Below are positions 7,278 to 14,105 of a stretch of 24,522 nucleotides of DNA, one piece after another. Source of the stretch: Halobacteriales archaeon QS_9_67_15. Lineage in GTDB: Archaea; Halobacteriota; Halobacteria; Halobacteriales; Haloarculaceae. The DNA lies in the NCBI GenBank assembly GCA_003023165.1, contig PXSD01000086.1:1-24522 (forward strand), given 5' to 3'. Under the pieces are notes generated by a model. It was not told the origin of the DNA, ran no database searches, and saw only the letters and a list, made by a program, of their open reading frames with translations. Position numbers and translations under genes: made by a program. The number at the start of each line of letters is the position of its first letter. The first letter of the stretch is position 1.

Positions 7278-9458
7278 ATGACTGAACCGGACGACACGGC
7301 AGACAACGAGGGAGCCGACCCCGACGAGTCCCCCGTCCGGATACTGCACATCGACCCGGACGAGACCGTCCGCTCGCGGCTCCGTGCCGTCGTCCAGGAG
7401 ACGGACGCAGCGGACTACGAGGGGACGGGCGCCACCGACCGCGCCCGCGAGCGGCTCTCGGACGGAACGTTCGACATCCTCGTGGTCGAACTGGACGTGC
7501 CGGAAGACGTGGCCGGCCTGATCACCGGGACCGACAGCCCGGTCGTCCTCTACACGGGGGCCGACCCGACCGAGATCCCGGAGGCGGTCCTGGACGCGTC
7601 CGACACGCTCGTCGAGAAGTGGACCGCCGAGGCGGGGCTGGAGTTCGTCGTCGAGAAGATACTGCGGGCGGCCCGCTCGGACGGACGCTCGGCGTCGCGG
7701 TTCACCCGGGCCTTCGAGCGGGTCGACGAGGACGCCCAGTCGTCGGCGTCGTTTCTCGTCTACGACGACGGGACGGTTATCTGGGAGTCCACGCCGCTGG
7801 AAACCCTCTTCGACCGGCGCGACGTGACGGTCACGCTCCCCGAGACCCCGAACTTCTACAAGCAACTCTCCGCCGCGCTCACGCACGACCCCGAGGCGGT
7901 CCGGACGATACGGGGGGCGGAGGTCCCCGACGAACCGACGCGGTTCACGGTTCCGGCTGTCGGTGGCGAGGCGTACTTCCGCTACAGCGAACACGAGTTC
8001 CCCGAAACCGTCGGTCCGCTCCGGCTCGTCGTCGTCGAAGACGTGACGTGGTCGGAGCGGTCGGCCGCGCGGTTCGACCTGCTCGACCTGCTCGACCGCC
8101 ACGTCCAGGACGGCATCTCCGTCGTCGACGCGAACGGGCGCGTCGAGTACCACAACGAGTCGTTCGCCGACCTCCTCGGCTACGACGACATGGTCGGCGA
8201 ACACGCCGCCGCGTTCATGACCGAGGGGGAACTCGAAGCCGGCCAACAGCTGATCCAGCGACTCCGCGGGTCGGACCGCGACAGCGGCGTCATCGACATG
8301 ACGCTGGAGACGGCCGAGGGAGACGAGCGGACGTTCGCGGTCCACTTCTCGGTTCGCGGCTCCGGCGACGAGTACGAGGGCCTCGTCAACGTCGCCCGCG
8401 ACGTGACCGACCGCCGCGACCGCGAGCGGTCGCTCGAACAGTACCGCCGCTCCGTGGAGAGCGCCGGCGACCCGATGTACGTCATCGACGACGAGGGCCG
8501 CGTGGCGGTCTGTAACGATGCGCTGGTCTCGCTGGTCGACCGTTCGCGCGAGTCGCTGGCGGGAACCGAGTTGACCGACCTGTTTCCCGAGGAGGCGGTC
8601 GAGCAGATCTGCGAGGCGCTCGAACGGACGACTGGCGGTGCCAGCGCGACGTGTGGGCTCACTCTCTCCGGGGCCGACGGCGAGGTCCGACAGTTCGAGG
8701 CGACCGTCGCGGGACTCGGAGACGCCGACGCCTTCGACGGCGCGGCGGGCTCGGTCGGCATCCTCCACGAAGTGACCGAACGCGAGCGACGCGAGAGCGA
8801 ACTCGACCTGCTCACACAGGTGCTCACCCGCGTACTAAGACACGACGTGCGGACCGGACTGACAGTCGTCCGCGGACAGGCGGAGGTGCTCGCCGAGCGG
8901 ACGAGCGGTGAGGAGCGAGAGATGGCCGAGACCATCGTCGACCGCAGCGAGGCCCTCGTTGAGACGACTGAGAAGGCCCGGGCGATCGAGCGGGTCATCG
9001 AGAGCGACGAGGGGACGGTCACGCTCGACCTCCGGTCGGTAGTCAACCGCGGCGTCGCCAACGTCTCCGCCGTACACTCCGAGGCCAGTTACGACGTCCG
9101 GATCACCGAGCAGGTCCCGGTGCGCGCCCACCGGGCGTTCCCCTACGCGGTCGAGAACCTCATCGAGAACGCGGTCACGCACGGTGAGGACGCCCCGTCG
9201 GTCACCGTCGCCGCGACGACCGAGGACGACACGGTCGTCCTGCGGATCACCGACGACGGGCCGGGCATCTCCGAGGACGAACTCGAAGTGTTCGAGAACC
9301 GTGAGGAGACGCCGCTCAAGCACGGCACCGGTGTCGGCCTCTGGCTCGTCAACTGGGTCGTCGACCGCTCTTCCGGCGACCTCGAGTTCGACACCGGTCC
9401 CGACGGGACGACCGTCACGGTCCGTCTCGACGCGGGCGACGCCGTCGATATCACCTGA
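7278..9458 (+). CDS. PAS-domain sensor histidine kinase with degenerate receiver
   Basis: A 726-residue soluble sensor kinase. Domain order: a receiver-like domain (about 19-125, VRILHIDPDE), a linker/PAS-like region (130-260), a PAS domain (about 268-385, with GRVEYHNESFADLLGY), a second PAS (about 388-500, VIDDEGRVAVCNDAL), the HisKA box with phospho-acceptor H522 (LRHDVRTGLTVVRG) and an HATPase domain (N-box NLIENAVTH at about 627, G1 DDGPGISEDE, G2 HGTGVGLWLV). No membrane segments are visible, so it senses a cytoplasmic cue. At the receiver phosphorylation position the sequence is VVELDVP: E71 replaces the usual aspartate. ATG 7278 was chosen over 7182 because of the TATA box and purine tract between them. 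No response regulator gene is adjacent. Confidence 0.9.
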   Translation: MTEPDDTADNEGADPDESPVRILHIDPDETVRSRLRAVVQETDAADYEGTGATDRARERLSDGTFDILVVELDVPEDVAGLITGTDSPVVLYTGADPTEIPEAVLDASDTLVEKWTAEAGLEFVVEKILRAARSDGRSASRFTRAFERVDEDAQSSASFLVYDDGTVIWESTPLETLFDRRDVTVTLPETPNFYKQLSAALTHDPEAVRTIRGAEVPDEPTRFTVPAVGGEAYFRYSEHEFPETVGPLRLVVVEDVTWSERSAARFDLLDLLDRHVQDGISVVDANGRVEYHNESFADLLGYDDMVGEHAAAFMTEGELEAGQQLIQRLRGSDRDSGVIDMTLETAEGDERTFAVHFSVRGSGDEYEGLVNVARDVTDRRDRERSLEQYRRSVESAGDPMYVIDDEGRVAVCNDALVSLVDRSRESLAGTELTDLFPEEAVEQICEALERTTGGASATCGLTLSGADGEVRQFEATVAGLGDADAFDGAAGSVGILHEVTERERRESELDLLTQVLTRVLRHDVRTGLTVVRGQAEVLAERTSGEEREMAETIVDRSEALVETTEKARAIERVIESDEGTVTLDLRSVVNRGVANVSAVHSEASYDVRITEQVPVRAHRAFPYAVENLIENAVTHGEDAPSVTVAATTEDDTVVLRITDDGPGISEDELEVFENREETPLKHGTGVGLWLVNWVVDRSSGDLEFDTGPDGTTVTVRLDAGDAVDIT

Positions 9459-9543
9459 TCGGCCCGCGGCGCGCGCGGCCGTCGCGGCCGTCGAAGCCAT
9501 CTACGAGTCCGCCGAGACCGGCGAACCGGTGGCGCTCGACTGA
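9457..9543 (+). pseudogene. Relic of a Gfo/Idh/MocA-type oxidoreductase C-terminus
   Basis: Immediately after, and one base-frame away from, the kinase stop, a short frame reads AAVAAVEAIYESAETGEPV followed by ALD and a stop. This is the standard last helix of Gfo/Idh/MocA sugar dehydrogenases, but no other part of such a gene is present upstream. It has no start of its own. It appears to be what is left after a deletion or replacement that brought the kinase next to it. The family assignment rests on one helix and is an inference. Confidence 0.45.
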
Positions 9544-9565
9544 CGCGTTGCTCCCGGAGTCGCTC

Positions 9566-10684
9566 CTACCCCAGATAGTCGGCCAGCCGTTCGGCAGCCT
9601 CGTCGACGCGGGGCGTCACGAGCGCGAACCGGAGCCAGTCGGCGCGTGACTCCCCGAACGCCTCGCCGGGCATCCCCGCGACGCCCGCCTCGTCGACCAG
9701 GCGCTCGACGTTCTCCATCGTCCCCGGGAACCCGTCGAAGCGGGCTATCACGTAGAACGAGCCGGCGGGCGTCGTGTAGGCCGCGCCCGCCCGGTCGAGC
9801 GCGTCGGTGAACCGGTCGATCCGCTCGCGAAGCCGCTCGCGATTGCGCTCGTAGTACTCCGGCGGCGTCTCCCGGAGCGCCCGCAACACGGCGTACTGTG
9901 CCGGGCGGCTGCCGGTGACGTTCTGGATCATGTGGCGCGTCCGGGCCCGCTCGACGAGGTCGCCCATCGGCCCGTCCTCCGGCGGGAAGACGGCGTAGCC
10001 GACCCGGAACCCCGTGACTGCCATCGACTTCGAGAACGAGTTGGTGGCGACGACGTGGTCCGACTCCGCCGAGAGGGGGCTCTCGAACGTCCCGGTGTAG
10101 TCGAAGTGGTCGTACACCTCGTCGCTGACGAGGACCGCGTCGTACTCCTCGGCGACCGCGACCAGCGCCTCGGTCGTCTCGGGCGGGTAGACCGCACCGG
10201 TCGGGTTGTTCGGCGAGTTGACGACGATGGCGGCCGTCCCGTCGCTCGCGGCCTCGCGCACGTCTGCTGGGTCGAGTTGGCCCGTCTCGTCGGCGGAGAC
10301 GTAGGTACTCTCGGCGTCCAGGAGGGTCGCCCGCCCGGCGTAGTAGGGGTACACCGGGTCGGTCATGACCACCTCGGAACCAGCCCCTCTGTCGAGCGCC
10401 CCGGTCGTCGCGAGGTGGTTGGCCTCGCCCGCGCCGTTGGTCACGAGCACGCGCGAGCGGTCGACGCCGCGGCGCTCCGCGACCTCGTCGCGCAGGGGCG
10501 TGAGGCCGACGCTCGGTGGGTACTGGAAGTCGCTCACGTCGCCGTCGGCGTACTCGCGCAGTCCGTCGCGGAGCGCCGTCGGCGGCTCCCAGTCTGGGTT
10601 CCCGCTGACCATGTCGACCACGTCGCGGTCAGCGCGGGCGGCGTACTGCATCACTGTGAAGAACTGCGGCGTCTCGTAGTCCAT
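9566..10684 (-). CDS. PLP-dependent class I/II aminotransferase
   Basis: A 372-residue fold-type I aminotransferase. The pyridoxal phosphate lysine is K219 (NSFSKSMAVTGFRVGY), with R227 as a phosphate contact; NNPTG (159-163) and SDEVYDHF (187-194) give the usual Asn, Asp and Tyr contacts. The family converts an amino acid and 2-oxoglutarate to a keto acid and glutamate; the substrate cannot be read from sequence. ATG 10684 (MDYETPQFF) was chosen: the frame stays open to 10855, but the extra 57 residues are Cys/Phe/Arg-rich, unlike haloarchaeal protein, and translate an 80-bp palindrome. The gene therefore probably has a long structured leader from a TTTAAA box at 10848-10853. Confidence 0.93.
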   Translation of the reverse strand: MDYETPQFFTVMQYAARADRDVVDMVSGNPDWEPPTALRDGLREYADGDVSDFQYPPSVGLTPLRDEVAERRGVDRSRVLVTNGAGEANHLATTGALDRGAGSEVVMTDPVYPYYAGRATLLDAESTYVSADETGQLDPADVREAASDGTAAIVVNSPNNPTGAVYPPETTEALVAVAEEYDAVLVSDEVYDHFDYTGTFESPLSAESDHVVATNSFSKSMAVTGFRVGYAVFPPEDGPMGDLVERARTRHMIQNVTGSRPAQYAVLRALRETPPEYYERNRERLRERIDRFTDALDRAGAAYTTPAGSFYVIARFDGFPGTMENVERLVDEAGVAGMPGEAFGESRADWLRFALVTPRVDEAAERLADYLG

Positions 10685-10743
10685 CGAATACGCGAGCGTT
10701 GGCCGCCCACGACGTAAACCCTGACGCTCGTCGACCAGTAGTG

Positions 10744-10823
10744 ATACTGCCGGCTGTAACTTCGTGAAGATATTCGCCGCCCCGGGGCGGCGAAATTCGT
10801 GACAGACGTACAGCCGGCAGTAT
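10744..10823. repeat. 80-bp concentric inverted repeat upstream of the aminotransferase
   Basis: Outer arms ATACTGCCGGCTGTA (10744-10758) and its exact complement (10809-10823) share a centre (10783/10784) with an inner perfect palindrome TTCGCCGCCCC/GGGGCGGCGAA (10773-10794). The stretch between arms pairs only partly. Each outer arm is itself a near-perfect 14-bp palindrome around GCCGGC. It can be a long RNA hairpin in the aminotransferase leader, a terminator for the upstream kinase gene, or two operator sites 64-65 bp apart. No T-tract follows on the minus strand, which weakens the terminator reading. Confidence 0.8.
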
Positions 10824-10847
10824 GAGAAGTTCATCGGCCGCTCTTTA

Positions 10848-10853
10848 AACCAC
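10848..10853 (-). promoter_or_regulatory. TATA box for the aminotransferase transcript
   Basis: TTTAAA on the minus strand. Transcription would begin about 25 bases on, close to 10823, the outer edge of the 80-bp palindrome, giving a leader of about 140 bases before ATG 10684. Confidence 0.45.
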
Positions 10854-10871
10854 ACATCACCCGCCGACCGG

Positions 10872-11366
10872 TCAGAAGTACTCGTCGAGCTGCTCGCGGG
10901 TCCGGGGCAGACTCCCCGAGTTGTCGACGGTCACGTGGTCGCGCTCCAGCGGTTCGAACCGGTCGCGGGCGTTCTCGTAGACGGAGACGTCGGCCTCGCT
11001 CGGGTCGTCTTCGCGCTCGCGGATCCGCTTGCGGGCGACGCGCTCGTCGCAGACGACGTGGACGAGCGTCAGGTCGACGCCGAGCGTGTCGGCCATCGTC
11101 GCGACCTGGTCGCGGTGGCGGCGATACTCGTAGGTCGCGTCTATCACGGCCGGCGTTCCCGTCTCGAGTGCGCGCTGCGCCCGCTCGAGCATCGTCGCGT
11201 AGACGCGGTCTTTCTCCGCGGGCGTGTACGCCGGCTCGTCGAACAGTTCCGCGCGGACGACGTCGCTGCGGACGCGCTCGCCGCCGATACGGTCGGCGAT
11301 CGCGGCCGCGACGGTCGACTTCCCGACTCCGGGGAGCCCACACTGCACCACGAGTCTCGAACCCAT
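10872..11366 (-). CDS. Small P-loop kinase (AAA_33 type)
   Basis: A 164-residue nucleotide-binding protein with Walker A GLPGVGKST (10-18), then SDVVRAELF, a lid-like region RVARKRIREREDDPS and IDATYEYRRHRD, the typical layout of AAA_33 kinases (relatives of polynucleotide kinase 3'-domain, zeta toxin and L-seryl-tRNA kinase). The phosphorylated substrate is unknown. ATG 11366 (MGSRLVVQCG) is used because the P-loop strand should lie near the N-terminus; the frame stays open to 11576 but the extra part is not protein-like and crosses the divergent promoter. It is co-directional with, and 188 bp from, the aminotransferase; the palindrome between them suggests separate transcripts. Confidence 0.85.
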   Translation of the reverse strand: MGSRLVVQCGLPGVGKSTVAAAIADRIGGERVRSDVVRAELFDEPAYTPAEKDRVYATMLERAQRALETGTPAVIDATYEYRRHRDQVATMADTLGVDLTLVHVVCDERVARKRIREREDDPSEADVSVYENARDRFEPLERDHVTVDNSGSLPRTREQLDEYF

Positions 11367-11443
11367 CGCCCTACTATCGACCCCCCGGGCGTATGAATCC
11401 GGGTGGACTCGGACGAAACATGTAGCTGAATCCCTTCGCTCAG

Positions 11444-11457
11444 CAAAATTTTTATAG
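11444..11457. promoter_or_regulatory. Shared divergent TATA region
   Basis: The stretch CAAAATTTTTATAG holds a plus-strand TTTATAG (11451-11457), about 43 bases before ATG 11497, and reads CTATAAAAATTTTG on the other strand, about 80 bases before ATG 11366. It may serve both divergent genes. Confidence 0.45.
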
Positions 11458-11496
11458 AACCGCGAACAGCGATCTACTGGACTGGAGTGAGAAGCC

Positions 11497-11727
11497 ATGG
11501 CGCTACCGGATCGACCGGTTAGTTCGTGGTTCCAGGGTATGGACCTGCCGAACAGCCTGTTCGGGACTGGTGGCACCGACTACGAACTCTACGAGGAGAA
11601 CGACGAGTTCGTACTGAGTTTCGAGTCGGAATCGGCTCCCGAATCGACCGGACCCCGTTCCGGCGTCTCCGAACCGCCGGTATCGCGGTTTCCGCGCGCT
11701 CGACAGTACGAGGCGATACGCCGTTGA
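11497..11727 (+). pseudogene. Truncated Hsp20/alpha-crystallin-like gene
   Basis: A 76-residue frame with a well-placed TATA box (11451-11457) and a purine-rich GGAGTGAGAAG tract before the ATG. Residues 1-42 (MALPDRPVSSWFQG..., DYELYEENDEFVLSFE) match the typical N-terminus of haloarchaeal small heat-shock proteins, up to the first strand of the alpha-crystallin domain. The remainder (residues 43-76, Ser/Pro/Arg-rich, ending RFPRARQYEAIRR) does not continue that domain, and the GVLEV/IxI end of an Hsp20 is missing. An internal deletion is the simplest explanation; RFPRA may be a fragment of the later RFP strand. It may still be transcribed as a short protein. Confidence 0.55.
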
Positions 11728-11807
11728 GTGACGACAGCGCGGGGGAGCTGGTCTCGGTCGGACACGCGTCCCGTGTGTTTTTTTGCGGCGCCGACCGACG
11801 TGTAACT

Positions 11808-12329
11808 GTGCACGAATTTGCCGAGGACCCACCGGTTGAGCAGCGGGTCGGCGACCTGCTGAGCGACCGCGGCGAGACGGTCGCAGTCACCGAGACATCC
11901 ACCGGCGGGCTGGTCGGGACCCTCCTGACGAGCGTCCCCGGTGCGAGCGACTACCTCGACCGCGTGGTCGTCCCCTACGACTACGACGCGCTCAGGACGA
12001 CACTCGCCGTCGCCCGCGAGACGCTCGACGAACACGGCGCCGTCAGCGAACCGGTCACCCGTGAACTCGCCCGGGCGGCCCGCGACACGGCCGACGTAAC
12101 CTGGGGGATTGCGACGGCCGGCGTCGCCGGTCCCGGCGGCGGGACGCCCGAAAAGCCGGTCGGTACCTGTTTCGTCGGCGTCGCCTACGCCGCGCCGTGG
12201 GAGTCGGGTGAGTCCACGGCGCGCGTCTCCCGATACGAGTTCGACGGCGACCGCAATGCCGTCCGCGAGCGTCTCGCGCGGCGGACGCTCCGCGACCTCG
12301 AAACCGCCGTGCGGGACCGAACCGAGTGA
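11808..12329 (+). CDS. CinA C-terminal domain protein (PncC-like nicotinamide-nucleotide amidase)
   Basis: A 173-residue stand-alone CinA-C domain. Family members deamidate nicotinamide mononucleotide to nicotinate mononucleotide in NAD salvage. Conserved blocks are TETSTGGLVGTLLTSVPGAS (about 26-45, with the catalytic serine block), the Tyr/Asp-rich strand VVVPYDYD, and TAGVAGPGGGTPEKPVGT (about 101-118). The frame is open far upstream, but that part overlaps the Hsp20 relic. GTG 11808 is chosen because the domain starts right after it and a T-rich box (TTTTTTT, 11777-11784) lies about 27 bases before, as in a leaderless transcript. The substrate is inferred from the family. Confidence 0.85.
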   Translation: MHEFAEDPPVEQRVGDLLSDRGETVAVTETSTGGLVGTLLTSVPGASDYLDRVVVPYDYDALRTTLAVARETLDEHGAVSEPVTRELARAARDTADVTWGIATAGVAGPGGGTPEKPVGTCFVGVAYAAPWESGESTARVSRYEFDGDRNAVRERLARRTLRDLETAVRDRTE

Positions 12330-12385
12330 ACGCAACGGAGCGGCCGTCCCGTCTCGCAGGACGCCGCCCGCACTCGCCGCTCTCC

Positions 12386-12469
12386 TATAGTAGAATTTGA
12401 AAGCGTTTGCACGGTCGATCGCACGTAGTTATGCGGTCGTCCGAGCGATGTCTTTCAAATTCTACTATA
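12386..12469. repeat. 84-bp element with perfect 18-bp terminal inverted repeats
   Basis: TATAGTAGAATTTGAAAG (12386-12403) is repeated as its exact complement at 12452-12469 with a 48-base spacer. The A/T-rich arms stand out against the GC-rich surroundings. The outer tip of each arm reads as an outward TATA box; the right one sits about 45 bases before ATG 12511. No clear target-site duplication is seen. It may be a MITE-like relic, a hairpin or a pair of operators. The element is too short to code for anything. Confidence 0.8.
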
Positions 12470-12510
12470 ATGGGGAACACTTGTACGGCTCGGGTCCATC
12501 GATACCGTCG

Positions 12511-12993
12511 ATGAACAAGCGCGGACACGTGTTGAACGCGGTTATCCTGGCGGTCGGACTCGGATTCGTCCTCGAACCCGCGGGCGACCTGACGACGTTC
12601 CGGACCATCGCGGCGGTGTTCGTCCCGCTGGTCCTCGGTGCGCTCTTCCCCGACGTCGACACCCACTTCGGCAAACACCGGAAGACGCTCCACAATCTCT
12701 TCGTCCTCGGAGTCGTCGCGGCCTACCCCGTCTTCTTCGACAACCTCCAGTGGGTCTGGCTGGGCGTCGTCACCCACTACGTCCTCGACATCCTCGGGAC
12801 GACCCGCGGGATCGCGCTCTTTTACCCCCTCCGGGACGAGGAGTTCGGCGCGCCCGTCGGCGTCTCCGTCAGCAGCGACTACTCGAACCTGATGATGCTC
12901 GTCATCAGCGCCTTCGAGCTCACCGTCGCCGCCGGACTCGTGTACGTCCTCCCCACCTACCTGCCGGACCTGAGCGCGTCGCTCCCGGTCTGA
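12511..12993 (+). CDS. YdjM-like membrane-bound metal-dependent hydrolase
   Basis: A 160-residue membrane protein of the YdjM (LexA-binding, inner-membrane hydrolase) family. It has the family's short polar motifs between membrane segments: MNKRGHVLNAVIL at the start (family HxxxN region), ALFPDVDTHFGKHRKTLHN (about 44-62, the conserved D/H cluster) and THYVLDILGTTRGIALFYP (about 88-106). Four to five hydrophobic segments are visible (about 9-24, 29-47, 64-77, 79-97, 129-148). The frame is open back to 12397, but those extra codons lie in the inverted-repeat element; ATG 12511 begins the conserved part and follows a TATA box. The enzymatic activity of this family is not firmly established. 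Confidence 0.85.
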   Translation: MNKRGHVLNAVILAVGLGFVLEPAGDLTTFRTIAAVFVPLVLGALFPDVDTHFGKHRKTLHNLFVLGVVAAYPVFFDNLQWVWLGVVTHYVLDILGTTRGIALFYPLRDEEFGAPVGVSVSSDYSNLMMLVISAFELTVAAGLVYVLPTYLPDLSASLPV

Positions 12994-13050
12994 CCCCGCC
13001 GGGCGACGCGGTCGCAACCCCCTTCGCGCCCCCCTTCGAGGGAGAACCCT

Positions 13051-13058
13051 TTTATAAA
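13051..13058 (+). promoter_or_regulatory. TATA box of a leaderless gene
   Basis: TTTATAAA centred about 28 bases before ATG 13082, the distance expected when transcription starts at or next to the start codon. Confidence 0.6.
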
Positions 13059-13081
13059 TCGGCGGTGATGAATCGAGCACC

Positions 13082-13387
13082 ATGGCGCCTTGGGAGTGTG
13101 CGATCGACGGCGACGACGAGCAGTTCGACCGCGTGGAGGACCTGATCGTCCACCAGTCGACGACGCACGAACGCATCGAGTGCGAGGTCTGCGGGACCGT
13201 CCTCCCGGACGGGTACTTCGCGATCCGCCACGCGTTCGACGAGCACAGCCGCGCCGAGTACGTCCGCGCATACGACGCCACCGCGAAGGAGGTCCGCCGC
13301 CGCGAGAACGTCAAAGAGACCATCGAGGAACAGGCCGACATCCGCGAGGTCATCGACCGCCTCGAAGGCGACACCGGCAGTCTCTGA
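13082..13387 (+). CDS. DUF7565-like small zinc-finger protein
   Basis: A 101-residue protein: WECAIDGDDEQFD, then a conserved H (VHQSTTHERIECEVCG) with CEVC, then a second H-rich segment (IRHAFDEHSRAEYVRAY). The C, H, CxxC and H residues look like one C2H2-type zinc site followed by a charged helix (about 66-98) that may form a coiled coil. Such small proteins (DUF7565-type) are widely conserved in haloarchaea without an assigned function. It appears leaderless from the TATA box at 13051. It is a single gene, convergent with the ABC operon. Confidence 0.85.
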   Translation: MAPWECAIDGDDEQFDRVEDLIVHQSTTHERIECEVCGTVLPDGYFAIRHAFDEHSRAEYVRAYDATAKEVRRRENVKETIEEQADIREVIDRLEGDTGSL

Positions 13388-13517
13388 GCCCGGCCCTCCC
13401 GCCGCTCCCACGCTCTCTCCCTGCGTACGTCGCCTGTACTTCTCTTCGTCCCCTCGTGAGTCGTGCGTGTCGTCGCTCACGCCGCGGGCCCTCGTCGGGC
13501 CGTCGCGCCCTCCGAAC

Positions 13518-14105
13518 TTACTTCGAGGAGAGCAGGTAGCCGCCGACGCCCAGCGACAGAACCGCGAGCAGCACGGACGCGAGTCGGAGCAACTGCGGCG
13601 TCGCCCCGAGCGGTGGTTCCTCGGTCGCGGTGTCCATCGCGTCGTAGCGCTGGACTGTCGCTTCGTGCTGCGCTCGTTCCTCGCCGCTCGCGTTCTCCTC
13701 TTCGGGATCGGGCCCGAAGTACCGTTCGTCGGACGGCGGCAGTTCGCTGTCGTCCGCGGGCCGCTCGATCACGAGCGGGCGGACGATACTCCGGTCACCG
13801 CCCTGGTAGGCCTGCCGGCGCTCGGTCTCGTTCGGATAACGGAACTCCGCTGCGCCCTCCCCGACCGGGACGCGGTACTCGCCGTCGTTCTCCAGCGTCT
13901 TCACGTACAACTCTCGGCCGCGCTCGGAGAGGTTCTCGTAGGCGAGGACCTCGTGGTCGTCCTCGGCTAACTCCGCCGGCGACGCGGTGACGGTGTCTCT
14001 CGTGTCGTGGACCAGCATGGATTGGACCGGGAAGACGGCGGGGGCCGCGAACAGGACCAATGCCAGGACGACCAGCGCCGTCCCGAGTGTGTTGCGTCGG
14101 TTCAT
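13518..14105 (-). CDS. Two-helix membrane protein of an ABC exporter operon
   Basis: I do not recognise the family. The 195-residue protein has membrane helices at about 7-29 and 171-191 with an acidic ectodomain of about 140 residues between them, rich in Glu and Arg. Its ATG overlaps the permease stop by four bases (ATGA), so translation is coupled. Its position as third gene after an ABC ATPase and permease suggests an accessory extracytoplasmic part of the transporter, or a sensor for it; this is context only. It ends close to a convergent gene with 130 bp between. Confidence 0.8.
   Translation of the reverse strand: MNRRNTLGTALVVLALVLFAAPAVFPVQSMLVHDTRDTVTASPAELAEDDHEVLAYENLSERGRELYVKTLENDGEYRVPVGEGAAEFRYPNETERRQAYQGGDRSIVRPLVIERPADDSELPPSDERYFGPDPEEENASGEERAQHEATVQRYDAMDTATEEPPLGATPQLLRLASVLLAVLSLGVGGYLLSSK

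Noticed and set aside
7149..8768. 539-codon open frame opposite the histidine kinase
   Set aside because: Antisense shadow: the kinase has complete domain motifs, the opposite frame has none.
10685..10855. 57-residue N-terminal extension of the aminotransferase
   Set aside because: It translates the TATA-proximal region and 80-bp palindrome, has a non-haloarchaeal composition, and class I aminotransferases start near MDYETPQFF.
11526..11807. Upstream extension of the CinA-C gene
   Set aside because: It overlaps the Hsp20-like frame, is Arg-rich and has no similarity to a CinA N-terminal domain; a T-rich box fits the GTG at 11808.
12386..12469. Inverted repeat as part of an intact insertion sequence
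   Set aside because: Only 84 bp with no transposase and no clear target-site duplication; kept as a possible miniature element only.
13463..13990. Plus-strand open frame opposite the two-helix membrane protein
   Set aside because: Extremely Arg/Pro-rich, typical of an antisense reading of an acidic haloarchaeal gene.
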